Assembly (NCBI GenBank): GCA_001939945.1
Contig: MOEB01000001.1
Location: 389,595-453,594, forward strand
Source of the DNA: Aerophototrophica crusticola
GTDB taxonomy: Bacteria; Pseudomonadota; Alphaproteobacteria; Azospirillales; Azospirillaceae
Direction of reading: 5' to 3'
DNA: 64,000 nucleotides
This document shows, in pieces, positions 26,523 to 35,811 of this stretch. The first letter of the stretch is position 1. Every line of letters starts with the position of its first letter. The translations under genes were made by a program, and so were the position numbers. Below the pieces are notes generated by a model. That model did no database searches and was not told where the DNA came from. It saw only the letters and a list, made by a program, of their open reading frames with translations.

Positions 26523-27710
26523 ATGTCGAGCGATCCCATCGTCATCGTCGCTGCCGCCCGCACGCCCATGGGCGGTCTGATGGGCGACCTGTCCGGCCTG
26601 TCCGCCGCCCAGCTCGGCGCCGCCGCCATCAAGGCGGCGGTGGAACGCGCCAACCTCGACGGCGCCGCCGTGGGGGAGGTGATCATGGGCAACGTCCTGC
26701 AGGCCGGCCAGGGCCAGGCCCCCGGCCGCCAGGCGGCGCTGGGCGCCGGGCTGCCCCAGTCGGTGCCGTGCAGCACCCTCAACAAGATGTGCGGCAGCGG
26801 CATGAAGGCCACCATGTTGGCCCATGACCTGATCACCGCCGGCAGTGCCGACATCATCGTGGCGGCGGGCATGGAGAGCATGTCCAATGCCCCTTACCTG
26901 CTGGAGAAGGCCCGCGGCGGCTACCGCTATGGCCACAGCACCGTCTATGACCACATGGCGCTGGACGGGCTGGAGGATGCCTATGACCGCGGCCGCGCCA
27001 TGGGCACCTACGCCGAGGATACGGCCACCCACTACCAGTTCACCCGCGACATGCAGGACGAGTACGCGCTGGAAAGCCTGCGCCGGGCCAAGGGTGCCAT
27101 CGAGGATGGCAGCTTCGACCGGGAGGTGGTGCCCGTCACCGTCAAGTCCCGCAGCGGCGAGTCCGTGGTCGGGAAGGATGAGCAGCCGCTGAAGGCCAAG
27201 CCGGAGAAGATCCCCACCCTGAAGCCCGCCTTTCGCAAGGACGGCACGGTGACCGCCGCCAACGCCTCCTCCATCTCCGACGGCGCCGCCGCGCTGGTGC
27301 TGATGAAGCGGTCCGAGGCGGAGAAGCGCGGCCTGAAGCCGCTGGCCGCCATCGTCGGCCATGCCAGCCACGCCCGGGCCCCGGCCTGGTTCACCACCGC
27401 GCCGATCGGTGCCATGCAGACCCTGTTCGAGAAGACGGGCTGGTCCGCCAAGGACGTGGACCTGTTCGAGGTGAACGAGGCCTTCGCCGTCGTCGCCATG
27501 GCGGCCATGCGGGAGTTCGACCTGCCGCGGGACAAGGTGAACGTCCATGGCGGCGCCTGCGCCCTGGGCCACCCCATCGGCGCCTCCGGGGCCCGCATCC
27601 TGGTCACCCTGCTGAACGCGCTGGAGAAGTACGACCTGAAGCGCGGCGTGGCGTCCTTGTGCATCGGCGGCGGTGAGGCCACCGCCATGGCGGTGGAGCG
27701 GCTGCACTGA
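26523..27710 (+). CDS. Acetyl-CoA C-acetyltransferase (thiolase)
   Basis: A 395-residue thiolase. The acyl-accepting Cys90 lies in NKMCGSGMKA, His350 in GHPIGASGAR and the second catalytic Cys380 in CIGGGEATAM. The short AGMESMSNAPY and biosynthetic-type loop fit acetoacetyl-CoA thiolases (PhaA/AtoB type), which join or split two acetyl-CoA units. This may serve polyhydroxybutyrate synthesis or ketone/leucine breakdown; no phaB or phaC is in the window, so the pathway is undecided. It follows the MAPEG gene closely. Confidence 0.93.
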   Translation: MSSDPIVIVAAARTPMGGLMGDLSGLSAAQLGAAAIKAAVERANLDGAAVGEVIMGNVLQAGQGQAPGRQAALGAGLPQSVPCSTLNKMCGSGMKATMLAHDLITAGSADIIVAAGMESMSNAPYLLEKARGGYRYGHSTVYDHMALDGLEDAYDRGRAMGTYAEDTATHYQFTRDMQDEYALESLRRAKGAIEDGSFDREVVPVTVKSRSGESVVGKDEQPLKAKPEKIPTLKPAFRKDGTVTAANASSISDGAAALVLMKRSEAEKRGLKPLAAIVGHASHARAPAWFTTAPIGAMQTLFEKTGWSAKDVDLFEVNEAFAVVAMAAMREFDLPRDKVNVHGGACALGHPIGASGARILVTLLNALEKYDLKRGVASLCIGGGEATAMAVERLH

Positions 27711-27773
27711 GGATGGGGTGGGGAGCCCTGCCCGTGGGGTGGGGCTCCTCACCCTCGCCGATCAGCCTTTGTG

Positions 27774-27868
27774 TTTCCCCCGCGAAGGCGGGGGCCCACA
27801 GTTTTTGACCCGTTGTGTGACGGCACTGTCGTTGACGAACCGTGGACCCCCGCCTTCGCGGGGGAAGC
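27774..27868. repeat. Pair of inverted GCGAAGGC hairpin repeats
   Basis: TTCCCCCGCGAAGGCGGGGG and its reverse complement (with CCCACAG/GTGGA-type flanks) stand 40 bases apart. Each unit is also a hairpin by itself (CCCCCGC-GAAG-GCGGGGG). The layout is that of a BIME, two REP-like units in opposite orientation. It lies downstream of the thiolase gene and may also stop transcription. Confidence 0.8.
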
Positions 27869-27999
27869 AGTAAGGGGCACCGCAGCGGATCTCATCTGGC
27901 ATTAGGCCGCCATCCCAACCCCTCCTGGCACGCGCCTTGCTTTCTCATGGGCCAGACGCCGGGCCGCCCGGCAAATTCGGTACCCCCGTGAGGTTCGCC

Positions 28000-28902
28000 A
28001 TGACCAGCGCCCTGACCACCGCCCAGCTCACCACCCTCAAGGCGGGGTCCCGTACCGCCCCGGTCCAGGTGGTGGATGCGGTGAAGCAGGCCAGTGCCAG
28101 CACGGGGGTCGATTTTTCCTACCTGCTGGAAAAGGCGTCGGTGGAGAGCGGCTTCAAGACGGACGCCAAGGCCCGCACCAGCAGCGCCACGGGCCTGTTC
28201 CAGTTCATCGACAACACCTGGCTGGCGACGGTGAAGGAGCATGGGGCAAAGCACGGCCTGGGCGCCTATGCCGAGATGATCGAGTCGGGTCCCAATGGCA
28301 AGCTGACCGTTTCCGACCCCAAGGCCCGCAAGGAAATCCTGGAGCTGCGCAAGGACCCCCGCGTCTCCGCCCTCATGGCCAGCGAACTGGCCAAGGACAA
28401 CAAGGAATTCCTTGAGGAGAGGCTGGGCCGCCCGGTGGGCAAGGCGGAGCTGTACATGGCCCATTTCCTGGGCGCCGGCGGGGCCGCCAAGTTCCTGAAG
28501 GCCATGGAGAAGAACCCCAACGCCTCGGCAGCATCCGTGGTGCCGGACGCGGCGCGGGCCAACATGTCCGTCTTCTATGAAGGTGCCCGGCCCCGTTCCC
28601 TGGGCCAGGTCTTCGACCGCATGGCCGCCAAGTTCGACGGGGAGGAGCCCCGTTTCGCCGACAGCACCAGCTTCGGCACCGTGCAGGCCGCCGACACCAG
28701 CTCACAGCCCTGGCAATATGGCCGCTCCGTCGCCACGGCGCTGGAGCCCATCTCCACCTTCACCGTCATGATGCTGAACGCCCTGACCCCGCCCACGGGT
28801 GACGAGAAGGACAAGCAGCAGCCGGCCGCCGCCGGCGGTAAGGACGGGCAGGCGGAGGAAAGGGCTGCCCCCAACCTGGCGCCTGCCGTGGTGCAGGCCT
28901 GA
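28000..28902 (+). CDS. Lytic transglycosylase (SLT-like) domain protein
   Basis: A 300-residue protein whose first ~130 residues form a lysozyme-like SLT domain: YLLEKASVESGFKTDAKA supplies catalytic Glu49, and SSATGLFQFIDNTWL is the next conserved motif, with YMAHFLGAGGA further on. Such enzymes cleave peptidoglycan glycan strands. No signal peptide is visible with this start, nor with the in-frame GTG four codons upstream, so export may be through a flagellar or other route, as for several alphaproteobacterial members. The last ~100 residues are low-complexity (KDKQQPAAAGGKDGQAEERA). The start is moderately certain. Confidence 0.83.
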   Translation: MTSALTTAQLTTLKAGSRTAPVQVVDAVKQASASTGVDFSYLLEKASVESGFKTDAKARTSSATGLFQFIDNTWLATVKEHGAKHGLGAYAEMIESGPNGKLTVSDPKARKEILELRKDPRVSALMASELAKDNKEFLEERLGRPVGKAELYMAHFLGAGGAAKFLKAMEKNPNASAASVVPDAARANMSVFYEGARPRSLGQVFDRMAAKFDGEEPRFADSTSFGTVQAADTSSQPWQYGRSVATALEPISTFTVMMLNALTPPTGDEKDKQQPAAAGGKDGQAEERAAPNLAPAVVQA

Positions 28903-28982
28903 CCGGGCAGTATCCTCCCCTGGAAAAGATTGCCCACCCGGCTATTCTCTTGCCCCGTCCTGGATGGTGAGGGGGTGAGGGA

Positions 28983-29957
28983 ATGCTGCGTCGTGTTGCG
29001 GGGGCCCTGGCCCTGGCGGTGGGGCTCCTGGCGGCCCAGGCCGCCGCTGCGGCGGAGAAGCTGGTCTTCGCCACGGACTGGCGGGCCCAGGCGGAGCATG
29101 GCGGATTCTACCAGGCCCTGGCCAAGGGGCTGTACGCCAAGGCGGGGTTGGACGTGACCCTGCGCCAGGGCGGCGTGGGCATGGACCCGCAGCAGCTCCT
29201 GGCCGCCGGCGCCATCGAAGCGGCCATGGGCAGCTCCGGCTTCTTCACCCTGAACCTAGTGGAGGCAGGGGCGCCTGTCGTGACCGTGGCGGCCCTGTTC
29301 CAGAAGGACCCCTGGATGCTCATGTCCCACCCCAGGGACGACGTTAAGTCCATCGCCGACATGAAAGGCAAGCCGGTGATGATCGGCGACCCCAGCGTCA
29401 ACACCATCTGGCGCTGGCTGAAGTCCCGCTACGGGTTCGAGGACCGGCAGATCCGCAAATACACCTTCAACATCGCCCCCTTCCTGGTGGACCGGAACGC
29501 CATCCAGCAGGGCTACGTGACGTCGGAGCCCTTCACGGCGGAGAAGAATGGCGTGAAGCCGCAGGTCTTCCTGCTGGCGGACAACGGCTACCTCAGCTAC
29601 GCCGCCACCATCATGGTCCGCAAGGAATTGGCGGAGAAGCGGCCGGAGGTGGTGCGCGCCTTCGTCCAGGCCAGCATCGAGGGCTGGCGTGATTACCTGT
29701 ACGGCGACCCGTCCCCCGCCAACGCCCTGATCAAGAAGGACAACCCGGAGATGGACGACGCCACCCTGGCCTATGCACGATCCAGGATGGTGGAGTATGG
29801 CATCGTCGACAGCGGCGACGGAATCGGCGCCATGTCGGAAGCCCGCTGGGACGCCTTCACCAAGGAGATGCAGCAGCTCGGCATCTACAAGCCCGACCTG
29901 GATTGGCGGAAGGGCGTGGATTTCCGCTTCCTCCCCAACCCGGCGGCCAAGAACTGA
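28983..29957 (+). CDS. ABC importer substrate-binding protein (NMT1/SsuA-like)
   Basis: A 324-residue periplasmic protein with a signal peptide (MLRRVAGALALAVGLLAAQAA, cut near AAAA-EK) followed by an NMT1/THI5-type fold: FATDWRAQAEHGGFYQALAKGLY, GGVGMDPQQLLAAGAIEAAMG and KGKPVMIGDPSVNTIW. Family members bind pyrimidine precursors, riboflavin, nitrate, taurine or other sulfonates. No TPP or FMN riboswitch is visible upstream, so the ligand cannot be assigned. The ATPase and permease genes follow in a tight operon. Confidence 0.9.
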   Translation: MLRRVAGALALAVGLLAAQAAAAAEKLVFATDWRAQAEHGGFYQALAKGLYAKAGLDVTLRQGGVGMDPQQLLAAGAIEAAMGSSGFFTLNLVEAGAPVVTVAALFQKDPWMLMSHPRDDVKSIADMKGKPVMIGDPSVNTIWRWLKSRYGFEDRQIRKYTFNIAPFLVDRNAIQQGYVTSEPFTAEKNGVKPQVFLLADNGYLSYAATIMVRKELAEKRPEVVRAFVQASIEGWRDYLYGDPSPANALIKKDNPEMDDATLAYARSRMVEYGIVDSGDGIGAMSEARWDAFTKEMQQLGIYKPDLDWRKGVDFRFLPNPAAKN

Positions 29958-29964
29958 CGCCATC

Positions 29965-30723
29965 GTGCCGGACCTGCTCACCGTCAGCGGCCTGACCCTG
30001 GCCTATCCCGGCGGCACCCGCGCCCTGGACGGGGTGGATCTACGGTTGGGGGAGGGGGAATTCCTCAGCCTGGTCGGCCCGTCCGGCTGCGGGAAGAGCA
30101 CCCTGCTGCGCATCATCGCCGGCCTGCTGGCGCCCACCTCCGGCACCCTGTCCTGGGGGCGCAGGCCGGGGCGGGGCGGCATCGGCTTCGTCTTCCAGGA
30201 ACCCACACTGATGCCCTGGGCCCGGGTGGCGGCCAACGTCCGGCTGCCCCTGGACTTGGCCGGCGTGCCGCAGGCAGAGGCGGATGCGCGTGTAGCCGAG
30301 CAGTTGGCCCGGGTCGGACTTTTCGAATTCGAAAGTGCGTTTCCGCGCGAACTCTCCGGCGGCATGCGGATGCGGGTGGCCCTGGCCCGGGCCCTGGTGA
30401 CCAAGCCCGCCCTGCTGCTGCTGGACGAACCCTTCGCCGCCTTGGATGAGATCACCCGCTTCAAGCTGAACGACGACCTGCTGGCCCTCTGGCGGGCGGA
30501 GGGGTTCACGGCGGTGTTCGTGACCCACAGCGTGTTCGAGAGCGTCTACCTCTCCAGCCGCGTCGCCATCATGTCCGCCCGCCCCGGCCGGGTGGTGGCG
30601 GACATCCCCATCCCCCTGGCCCACCCCCGCACGGCGGCCTTGCGCACGCAAGCCGACTACGGCGCCCTGTGCCGCGACGTCTCCGCCGCCCTGGCCAGGG
30701 CCATGGGGCAGGAGGCTGCGTGA
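29965..30723 (+). CDS. ABC importer ATP-binding protein
   Basis: A 252-residue ATPase of the nitrate/sulfonate/taurine (SsuB/TauB) class. Walker A is GPSGCGKST, the Q-loop is VFQEPTLMPW, the signature is LSGGMRMRVALARAL, Walker B is LLLLDEPFAALDE and the switch histidine is in VFVTHSVFES. The start is GTG, seven bases after the binding-protein stop; the longer open frame upstream overlaps that gene and is not used. It ends in TGATG, sharing one base with the permease start. Confidence 0.93.
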   Translation: MPDLLTVSGLTLAYPGGTRALDGVDLRLGEGEFLSLVGPSGCGKSTLLRIIAGLLAPTSGTLSWGRRPGRGGIGFVFQEPTLMPWARVAANVRLPLDLAGVPQAEADARVAEQLARVGLFEFESAFPRELSGGMRMRVALARALVTKPALLLLDEPFAALDEITRFKLNDDLLALWRAEGFTAVFVTHSVFESVYLSSRVAIMSARPGRVVADIPIPLAHPRTAALRTQADYGALCRDVSAALARAMGQEAA

Positions 30724-31511
30724 TGGTGGCGGGGCGGATCGCGCGGGCGCTGGTGCCCCTCGCCCTCGGCGCGGCGGTGCTGGGCTTCTGGGAATGGGCG
30801 GTGCGGGCCTGGGAAGTGCCGCCCTTCGTCCTGCCGCCGCCCTCATCAATCGCAACGGCCCTGGCCAGCGACTGGCGCATCCTGGCCGACAGCACTTGGC
30901 TGACCCTGACCATCACGTTGCAGGCCTTTTGCCTCGCCGTCGTCAGCGGCGTGGCCCTGGCCATGCTGTTCGCGCAGAGCCGGTTGCTGGCCGCCGCCCT
31001 CTATCCCTATGCCGTCGTGCTCCAGGTCACGCCCATCGTCGCCATCGCGCCGCTGGTCATCATCTGGGTGGGGTATGAGCGGGTGAACCTCGCCTTGCTG
31101 ATCCTGGCCTGGGTGGTGGCCTTCTTTCCCATCCTGTCGAACACCACCCTGGGCCTGGCGGCGGTGGACCCCAACCTGCGCGACCTGTTCCGCCTCTACG
31201 GCGCCAGCCGCTGGCAGGTGGTGTGGCGGCTCCAGTTCCCCTCCGCCTTGCCCTACATCCTGGCCGGCATGAAGGTGTCCGGCGGCCTCGCCCTCATCGG
31301 GGCCGTGGTGGCGGAGTTCGTGGCCGGCAGCGGCACCGCCTCGGGCTTGGCGTGGCGGATCATCGAGTCCGGCAACCGCCTGAACATCCCCCGCCTGTTC
31401 GCCGCCCTGTTCCTGCTGGCCGCCCTGGGTGTGATGATCTTCGCCCTGCTGTCCTGGGTCCAGAAGCGCCTGCTGGGCCGCTGGCACGAGAGCGAGGTGG
31501 GGCGGCCTTAG
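30723..31511 (+). CDS. ABC importer permease
   Basis: A 262-residue inner-membrane permease of the BPD_transp_1 fold with six helices. The EAA-like loop is [23 protein letters not shown], which contacts the ATPase, followed by [18 protein letters not shown]. Its ATG overlaps the TGA of the ATPase gene. Its TAG overlaps the TAA of the convergent apt gene, so the two coding regions share four bases. Confidence 0.93.
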   Translation: MVAGRIARALVPLALGAAVLGFWEWAVRAWEVPPFVLPPPSSIATALASDWRILADSTWLTLTITLQAFCLAVVSGVALAMLFAQSRLLAAALYPYAVVLQVTPIVAIAPLVIIWVGYERVNLALLILAWVVAFFPILSNTTLGLAAVDPNLRDLFRLYGASRWQVVWRLQFPSALPYILAGMKVSGGLALIGAVVAEFVAGSGTASGLAWRIIESGNRLNIPRLFAALFLLAALGVMIFALLSWVQKRLLGRWHESEVGRP

Positions 31512-32023
31512 CTCTCGTACCGCACCAGACTCGTCACCGGCACGTCGAGTCGCTTCCGGCCTTCCAGGAAGTCCAGCTCCATGACGAAGGCGGCGGCGCG
31601 CACGTCGGCGCCGGCGATGCGCAGCAGGTGGATGGCGGCGGCCATGGTGCCGCCGGTGGCCAGCAGGTCGTCCAGCACCACCACCCGCTGGCCATGCTGG
31701 ATGGCATCCTTCTGGATCTCCACCGTGTCGCTGCCGTACTCCAGCTCATAGGTGAAGCGGATCGTCTCCCCCGGCAGCTTGCCCTTCTTCCGCACCATGA
31801 CGAAGCCGATCTCCAGCGCGACGGCAAGGGGGGCGGCGGTCAGGAAGCCGCGGGACTCGATGCCCACCAGCAGGTCGGGCTTGTGCGGCCGTACCGCGTC
31901 GGCCAACTGCTCCACCGTGGCCTTCCAGGCGGGGCCATGGGCCAGCAGGGTGGAGATGTCGTAGAACAGGATGCCCGGCTTGGGGAAGTCGGGAACGGTG
32001 CGGATATGCTGGCGGAGGTCCAT
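31508..32023 (-). CDS. apt: Adenine phosphoribosyltransferase
   Basis: A 171-residue enzyme that salvages adenine to AMP with PRPP. The PRPP-binding loop [13 protein letters not shown] (residues 114-126), the N-terminal [17 protein letters not shown] and the [16 protein letters not shown] flexible loop are all intact. The ATG giving [13 protein letters not shown] matches the family start; further upstream starts are not supported. It converges on the ABC permease gene with a four-base overlap. A link between the importer and purine salvage is possible but unproven. Confidence 0.95.
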   Translation of the reverse strand: MDLRQHIRTVPDFPKPGILFYDISTLLAHGPAWKATVEQLADAVRPHKPDLLVGIESRGFLTAAPLAVALEIGFVMVRKKGKLPGETIRFTYELEYGSDTVEIQKDAIQHGQRVVVLDDLLATGGTMAAAIHLLRIAGADVRAAAFVMELDFLEGRKRLDVPVTSLVRYES

Positions 32024-32201
32024 GGCGGGCTTTCGCGTCGTGGGCCGGCAGTTGTCCTGCCGGCGGTGCAACGGCATCTTACGGGGGAAGGGTCCGGGCG
32101 CGCCACATCGCGCACACCCCCTCCGTTTGGTGTGCCGCTGTTGACCGCTCCGCCGGGCTCATGTCAAGTGGCCCGGACCGATTGTGCGCCGCGGGAAGGA
32201 C

Positions 32202-33338
32202 ATGGCTGGCGAGACCGGCAGCATCAGCATGGCCTGGGAGGCCGACCAGTGGGTCCTGGCCGCCGCCGGGCGCTGGGACCTGGCGGCTGTCGCCATGCTG
32301 GAACCACGCCTGCGCACGGCCGACCCGGGCCGGTCGGGTGCCAATGTCTGCCTGGACCTGTCCGACCTGTCCGCCCTGGACACGGCCGGGTCCCTGTTGA
32401 TCGACCGCCTGATCCGCCGCCTGCGGGACCAGGGGCACAATGTCGCCGTGGTCGGCGCCCGGCCCGACCTGTGCCACCTGTTGAAGGAGGTGCAGCGTGC
32501 CGCGCGCTTGGACTGCGCCCAGCCCCCGCCGCACAAGCCGGCCCTCGACCTGGTCCAGCGCACGGGTAAGGCCACCATCGGCGCCCTGCAATCCGGGGCG
32601 GAGCTGCTGAGTTTCCTGGGCCTCGTCACCGTCACCCTCTTGCGGCTGCTGCGACGGCCCGGGCGCATCCGCCTGACCAGCTTCGCCTTCCACCTGGAGC
32701 AGGTGGGCCTGAACGCGCTGCCGATCGTCGGGCTCCTGTCCTTCCTGATCGGCGTCGTCCTGGCCTACCAGGGGGCGGACCAGCTCCGCCGTTTCGGGGC
32801 GGAGATCTATGTGGTCAACCTGCTGGGCATCGGCGTCCTGCGGGAAATCGGCATCTTGATGACCTCCATCATCGTGGCCGGCCGGTCGGGCAGCGCCTTC
32901 ACCGCCCAGATCGGCACCATGAAGGTGAACCAGGAAGTGGACGCCATGCGCGTCCTGGGCCTGGACCCGGTGGAGATGCTGGTCCTGCCCCGCATGCTGG
33001 CGCTGATGGTGGCCCTGCCGCTGTTGGGCTTCTACGCCGGCATCGTGGCCCTGTTCGGCGGCGCGGTGATGGCGTACTTCTACCTGGACATCACCTTCGG
33101 CCAGTTCCTGCGGCAGATGCAGTTGGCCGTGCCGGTGGAGCATTTGTTCGTCGGCCTGTCCAAGGCGCCGGTGTTCGCGATGGTGATCTCCCTCGTCGGC
33201 TGCTACGAAGGCCTGCGCGTCAGCGGCAGCGCGGAGAGCGTGGGCCTGCTGACCACCCGCTCGGTGGTGGTGTCCATCTTCCTGGTGATCGTCATCGATG
33301 CGTTCTTCTCCGTCCTTTTCTCCTACCTCGGGGTCTGA
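32202..33338 (+). CDS. mlaE: MlaE-type permease with N-terminal STAS domain
   Basis: A 378-residue fusion. Residues ~10-95 form a STAS domain (VCLDLSDLSALDTAGSLLIDRL), which in E. coli is the separate protein MlaB. Residues ~130-378 are the MlaE permease, with GVVLAYQGADQLRRFGAEI, LREIGILMTSIIVAGRSGSAF and MKVNQEVDAMRVLGLDP. The Mla system moves phospholipid between the inner and outer membranes. The ATG is chosen for GGGAAGGAC just upstream; an in-frame GTG lies six codons earlier. mlaF starts four bases after the stop. Confidence 0.93.
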   Translation: MAGETGSISMAWEADQWVLAAAGRWDLAAVAMLEPRLRTADPGRSGANVCLDLSDLSALDTAGSLLIDRLIRRLRDQGHNVAVVGARPDLCHLLKEVQRAARLDCAQPPPHKPALDLVQRTGKATIGALQSGAELLSFLGLVTVTLLRLLRRPGRIRLTSFAFHLEQVGLNALPIVGLLSFLIGVVLAYQGADQLRRFGAEIYVVNLLGIGVLREIGILMTSIIVAGRSGSAFTAQIGTMKVNQEVDAMRVLGLDPVEMLVLPRMLALMVALPLLGFYAGIVALFGGAVMAYFYLDITFGQFLRQMQLAVPVEHLFVGLSKAPVFAMVISLVGCYEGLRVSGSAESVGLLTTRSVVVSIFLVIVIDAFFSVLFSYLGV

Positions 33339-33342
33339 GGCC

Positions 33343-34146
33343 ATGGGCCCGGCCGACAGCGCGCCGCCCGTGATCCGGGTGCGGGGCCTGCACACCCGCT
33401 TCGGCGCCCAGGTGGTGCATGCCGGGGTGGACCTGGACGTGCGCAAGGGGGAGGTGCTGGGCCTGGTGGGCGGCTCCGGCACCGGGAAGTCCGTGCTGCT
33501 GAAGCAGATCGTCGGCCTGCTGCGCCCCAGCGCCGGCAGCATCGAGGTGCTGGGCAAGGACGCGCTGAACCTATCCGACCGGGACCGGCTGAACCTCCAA
33601 TCCCGCTGGGGCCTGCTGTTCCAGGACGGCGCGCTGTTCAGCAGCCTGACGGTGCTGGAGAACATCAAGGTGCCGTTGCAGGAGCACACGACCCTGCCGC
33701 CGGACCTGATCGAGGACATCGCCCGGGTGAAGGTGGGGATGGTGGGCCTCGCCCCCGACGCGGCGGCCAAGTACCCGTCCCAGCTGTCGGGCGGCATGCG
33801 CAAGCGCGCCGGCCTCGCCCGCGCCCTGGCGCTGGACCCGGAAATCCTGTTCCTGGATGAACCCACGGCCGGGCTGGACCCCATCGGCGCCGCCGCCTTC
33901 GACGAGCTGATCGGCAGCCTGCAGAAGAGCCTGGGCCTCACCGTCTTCATGGTGACCCACGACCTCGACAGCCTTTATGCAATCTGCGACCGTATCGCTG
34001 TTCTGATCGACAAACGGCTGATCGTGGGCACCATCGATTCGCTGCTCCAGGAGACGCATCCCTGGATCAAGGACTATTTCCACGGGCCCCGCGGGCGTGC
34101 CGCGGTCGCCGCCCATGGCGGCGCGGCAGATTCCAGGGAAGGGTAG
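33343..34146 (+). CDS. mlaF: Mla phospholipid transport ATP-binding protein
   Basis: A 267-residue ATPase partner of the MlaE permease. Walker A is GGSGTGKSV, the Q-loop LFQDGALFSSLTV, the signature LSGGMRKRAGLARALALDP, Walker B EILFLDEPTAGLDP and the switch VTHDLDS. The GALFSSLTV segment and the DPIGAAAFDELI stretch are typical of MlaF/TtgA-like proteins. TGAGG before the ATG is the ribosome site; the gene is tightly packed between mlaE and mlaD. Confidence 0.95.
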   Translation: MGPADSAPPVIRVRGLHTRFGAQVVHAGVDLDVRKGEVLGLVGGSGTGKSVLLKQIVGLLRPSAGSIEVLGKDALNLSDRDRLNLQSRWGLLFQDGALFSSLTVLENIKVPLQEHTTLPPDLIEDIARVKVGMVGLAPDAAAKYPSQLSGGMRKRAGLARALALDPEILFLDEPTAGLDPIGAAAFDELIGSLQKSLGLTVFMVTHDLDSLYAICDRIAVLIDKRLIVGTIDSLLQETHPWIKDYFHGPRGRAAVAAHGGAADSREG

Positions 34147-34153
34147 GACAGGG

Positions 34154-35113
34154 ATGGAGACACGGGCCAGCTATACCCTGGTCGGGGCGTTCGTCCTCGC
34201 CCTGGCGGCGGCGTTGTTCGTCTTCGTGGTCTGGCTGGCGCGGGTCCAGCTCAACGAGGACCGGCAGGCCTATTACATCAACTTCACCGGCTCGGTGACC
34301 GGCCTCGTCACCGGCAGCCCGGTGCGCTACCGCGGCGTGGCCGTGGGCACGGTCGGCGACATCCGCATCAACCCGGAGAATGTGGAGGAGGTGCGCGTCA
34401 CCGTCGAGGTCCCGCGCGACACCCCCATCAAGACCGACGCCATCGCCAGCCTGGAACCGGTGGGCGTCACCGGCGGCGTGTATGTGGAGATCGCCGGCGG
34501 CTCGCAAGCGGCACCCCTGCTGCGGGAGCAGGTGTCCGGCATCCCGGTGATCAAGTCGCGGCCCAGCTCCATCGCCTCCCTGCTGGACCGGGCGCCGGAG
34601 GTCTTCGCCAACCTGATCACCATCTCCAGCCGCCTGTCGGAACTGCTGGACGACAAGAACCAGCAATCCATCTCCACCCTGCTTGCCAACCTCGCCGACG
34701 CCAGCGCCGGGGCGAACGCCACGCTGGACAACACCAACAAGCTGATCGTCGACCTGCGCGGGCAGCTCGCCACCTTGGGTGGGGAGGCGCAGGTCCTGCT
34801 GAAGACCGCGAACCAGACCGTGGGTTCCGTCGGCAAGGACGCCACGGCCATTTCCGGGGAGCTTGCCGACACCACGAAGGAGCTGAAGAAGCTCACCCAA
34901 TCCCTGGTGAAGACATCGAACGAGTTGCAGGCCCTGATCGCCGAGAACCGGGAGCCCATCCGCGACTTCACCAACACCGGCCTTTATGATTTCAGCCAGT
35001 TGCTGGTCCACCTTCAGGACCTGGCGGCCAAGCTCTCCCGCGTCACCGGGCGGCTGGAGCGTGACCCGTCGGAACTGATCTTCGGCGGCAGCGAAGGCGT
35101 GGAGGTGAAATGA
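34154..35113 (+). CDS. mlaD: MlaD-like MCE domain protein
   Basis: A 319-residue membrane-anchored lipid-binding subunit. An N-terminal transmembrane helix (about residues 8-28) is followed by a single MCE domain (GSVTGLVTGSPVRYRGVAVG to VTGGVYVEIAGG). The long C-terminal region (about 150-300) is helical and rich in heptad-like Leu/Asn/Thr (LVKTSNELQALIAENREPI), and is longer than E. coli MlaD (183 residues), as in many alphaproteobacterial homologues. MCE rings form the hydrophobic tunnel for lipids. It overlaps the next gene by four bases (ATGA). Confidence 0.92.
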   Translation: METRASYTLVGAFVLALAAALFVFVVWLARVQLNEDRQAYYINFTGSVTGLVTGSPVRYRGVAVGTVGDIRINPENVEEVRVTVEVPRDTPIKTDAIASLEPVGVTGGVYVEIAGGSQAAPLLREQVSGIPVIKSRPSSIASLLDRAPEVFANLITISSRLSELLDDKNQQSISTLLANLADASAGANATLDNTNKLIVDLRGQLATLGGEAQVLLKTANQTVGSVGKDATAISGELADTTKELKKLTQSLVKTSNELQALIAENREPIRDFTNTGLYDFSQLLVHLQDLAAKLSRVTGRLERDPSELIFGGSEGVEVK

Positions 35114-35787
35114 CCCCGACCCCCAGACTGTCCCGGCGTGGCCTGCTGGCCGCCGCCGCGGCCCTGCCGCTTGCCGGCTGCAACGCGACCCGCCTGCTGG
35201 ACGCCGGCCGCCCGCCGAACCTGTACACCCTGACCCCGGCGCGGGAGTTCTCCGCCGGCCTGCCGCGGGTGCCCTGGCAGTTGCTGGTGGAGACGCCGCT
35301 CTCCAACACCGCCATCAATACCACCCGCATCGCCTTGGGGCAGGACGGGAACCGCATCACCTATTTCGCCGATGCCAACTGGATCGACACGGCGCCGGAA
35401 ATGGTCCAGCTCCTGCTGGTGGAGTCGCTGGAGAACAGCAACCGCATCGTCGCTGTGGGGATCGAGGCCTCGGGCCTCCGGTCCGACTTCGTGCTGAAGA
35501 CAGACCTGCGGGACTTCGCGGCGGACTATGGCGCCGGCGCGCCTGGCACTGGCATCCCCGCGGCCATGGTCCGGATCAATGCCAAGCTGGTGCGCATGCC
35601 CCGCCGCACCATCGTCGCCAGCGACACCTTCGAGGCGCAGGTGCCCGCCGCGGGCCCGAACTTCGCCCAGGTGATCCAGGCCTTCGACACGGCGCTGGAA
35701 ACGGTACTCCGCCGGGTCGTGGAGTGGACGCTGCGCCAGGGTGCCGCCAACACCGACCTCGACCCGCTGGCCACCGCGTCCCGCTGA
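35110..35787 (+). CDS. ABC-type transport auxiliary lipoprotein (PqiC/YmbA-like)
   Basis: A 225-residue lipoprotein with a twin-arginine-like start (LSRRGLLAAAAALPLAGC); the lipobox LAGC puts the modified Cys at residue 24. The body fits the ABC_trans_aux family (NLYTLTPAREF, VPWQLLVETPLSNTAINTTRIAL, ITYFADANWIDTAPEMVQLLLVES), related to PqiC. It likely helps bridge the MlaD assembly to the outer membrane. It is the last clear gene of the mla operon, overlapping mlaD by four bases. Confidence 0.9.
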   Translation: MTPTPRLSRRGLLAAAAALPLAGCNATRLLDAGRPPNLYTLTPAREFSAGLPRVPWQLLVETPLSNTAINTTRIALGQDGNRITYFADANWIDTAPEMVQLLLVESLENSNRIVAVGIEASGLRSDFVLKTDLRDFAADYGAGAPGTGIPAAMVRINAKLVRMPRRTIVASDTFEAQVPAAGPNFAQVIQAFDTALETVLRRVVEWTLRQGAANTDLDPLATASR

Positions 35788-35811
35788 CCTTACCCCAGAG
35801 CGCTCCCGCAC

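Noticed and set aside
27711-27900. CRISPR-like array in the GCGAAGGC repeats
   Set aside because: Only two units, in inverted orientation, each a hairpin; no regular spacers and no cas genes in the window.
28903-28982. Riboswitch (TPP or FMN) before the NMT1-type ABC importer
   Set aside because: Only about 80 bases separate the genes and none of the conserved TPP or FMN aptamer motifs is visible.
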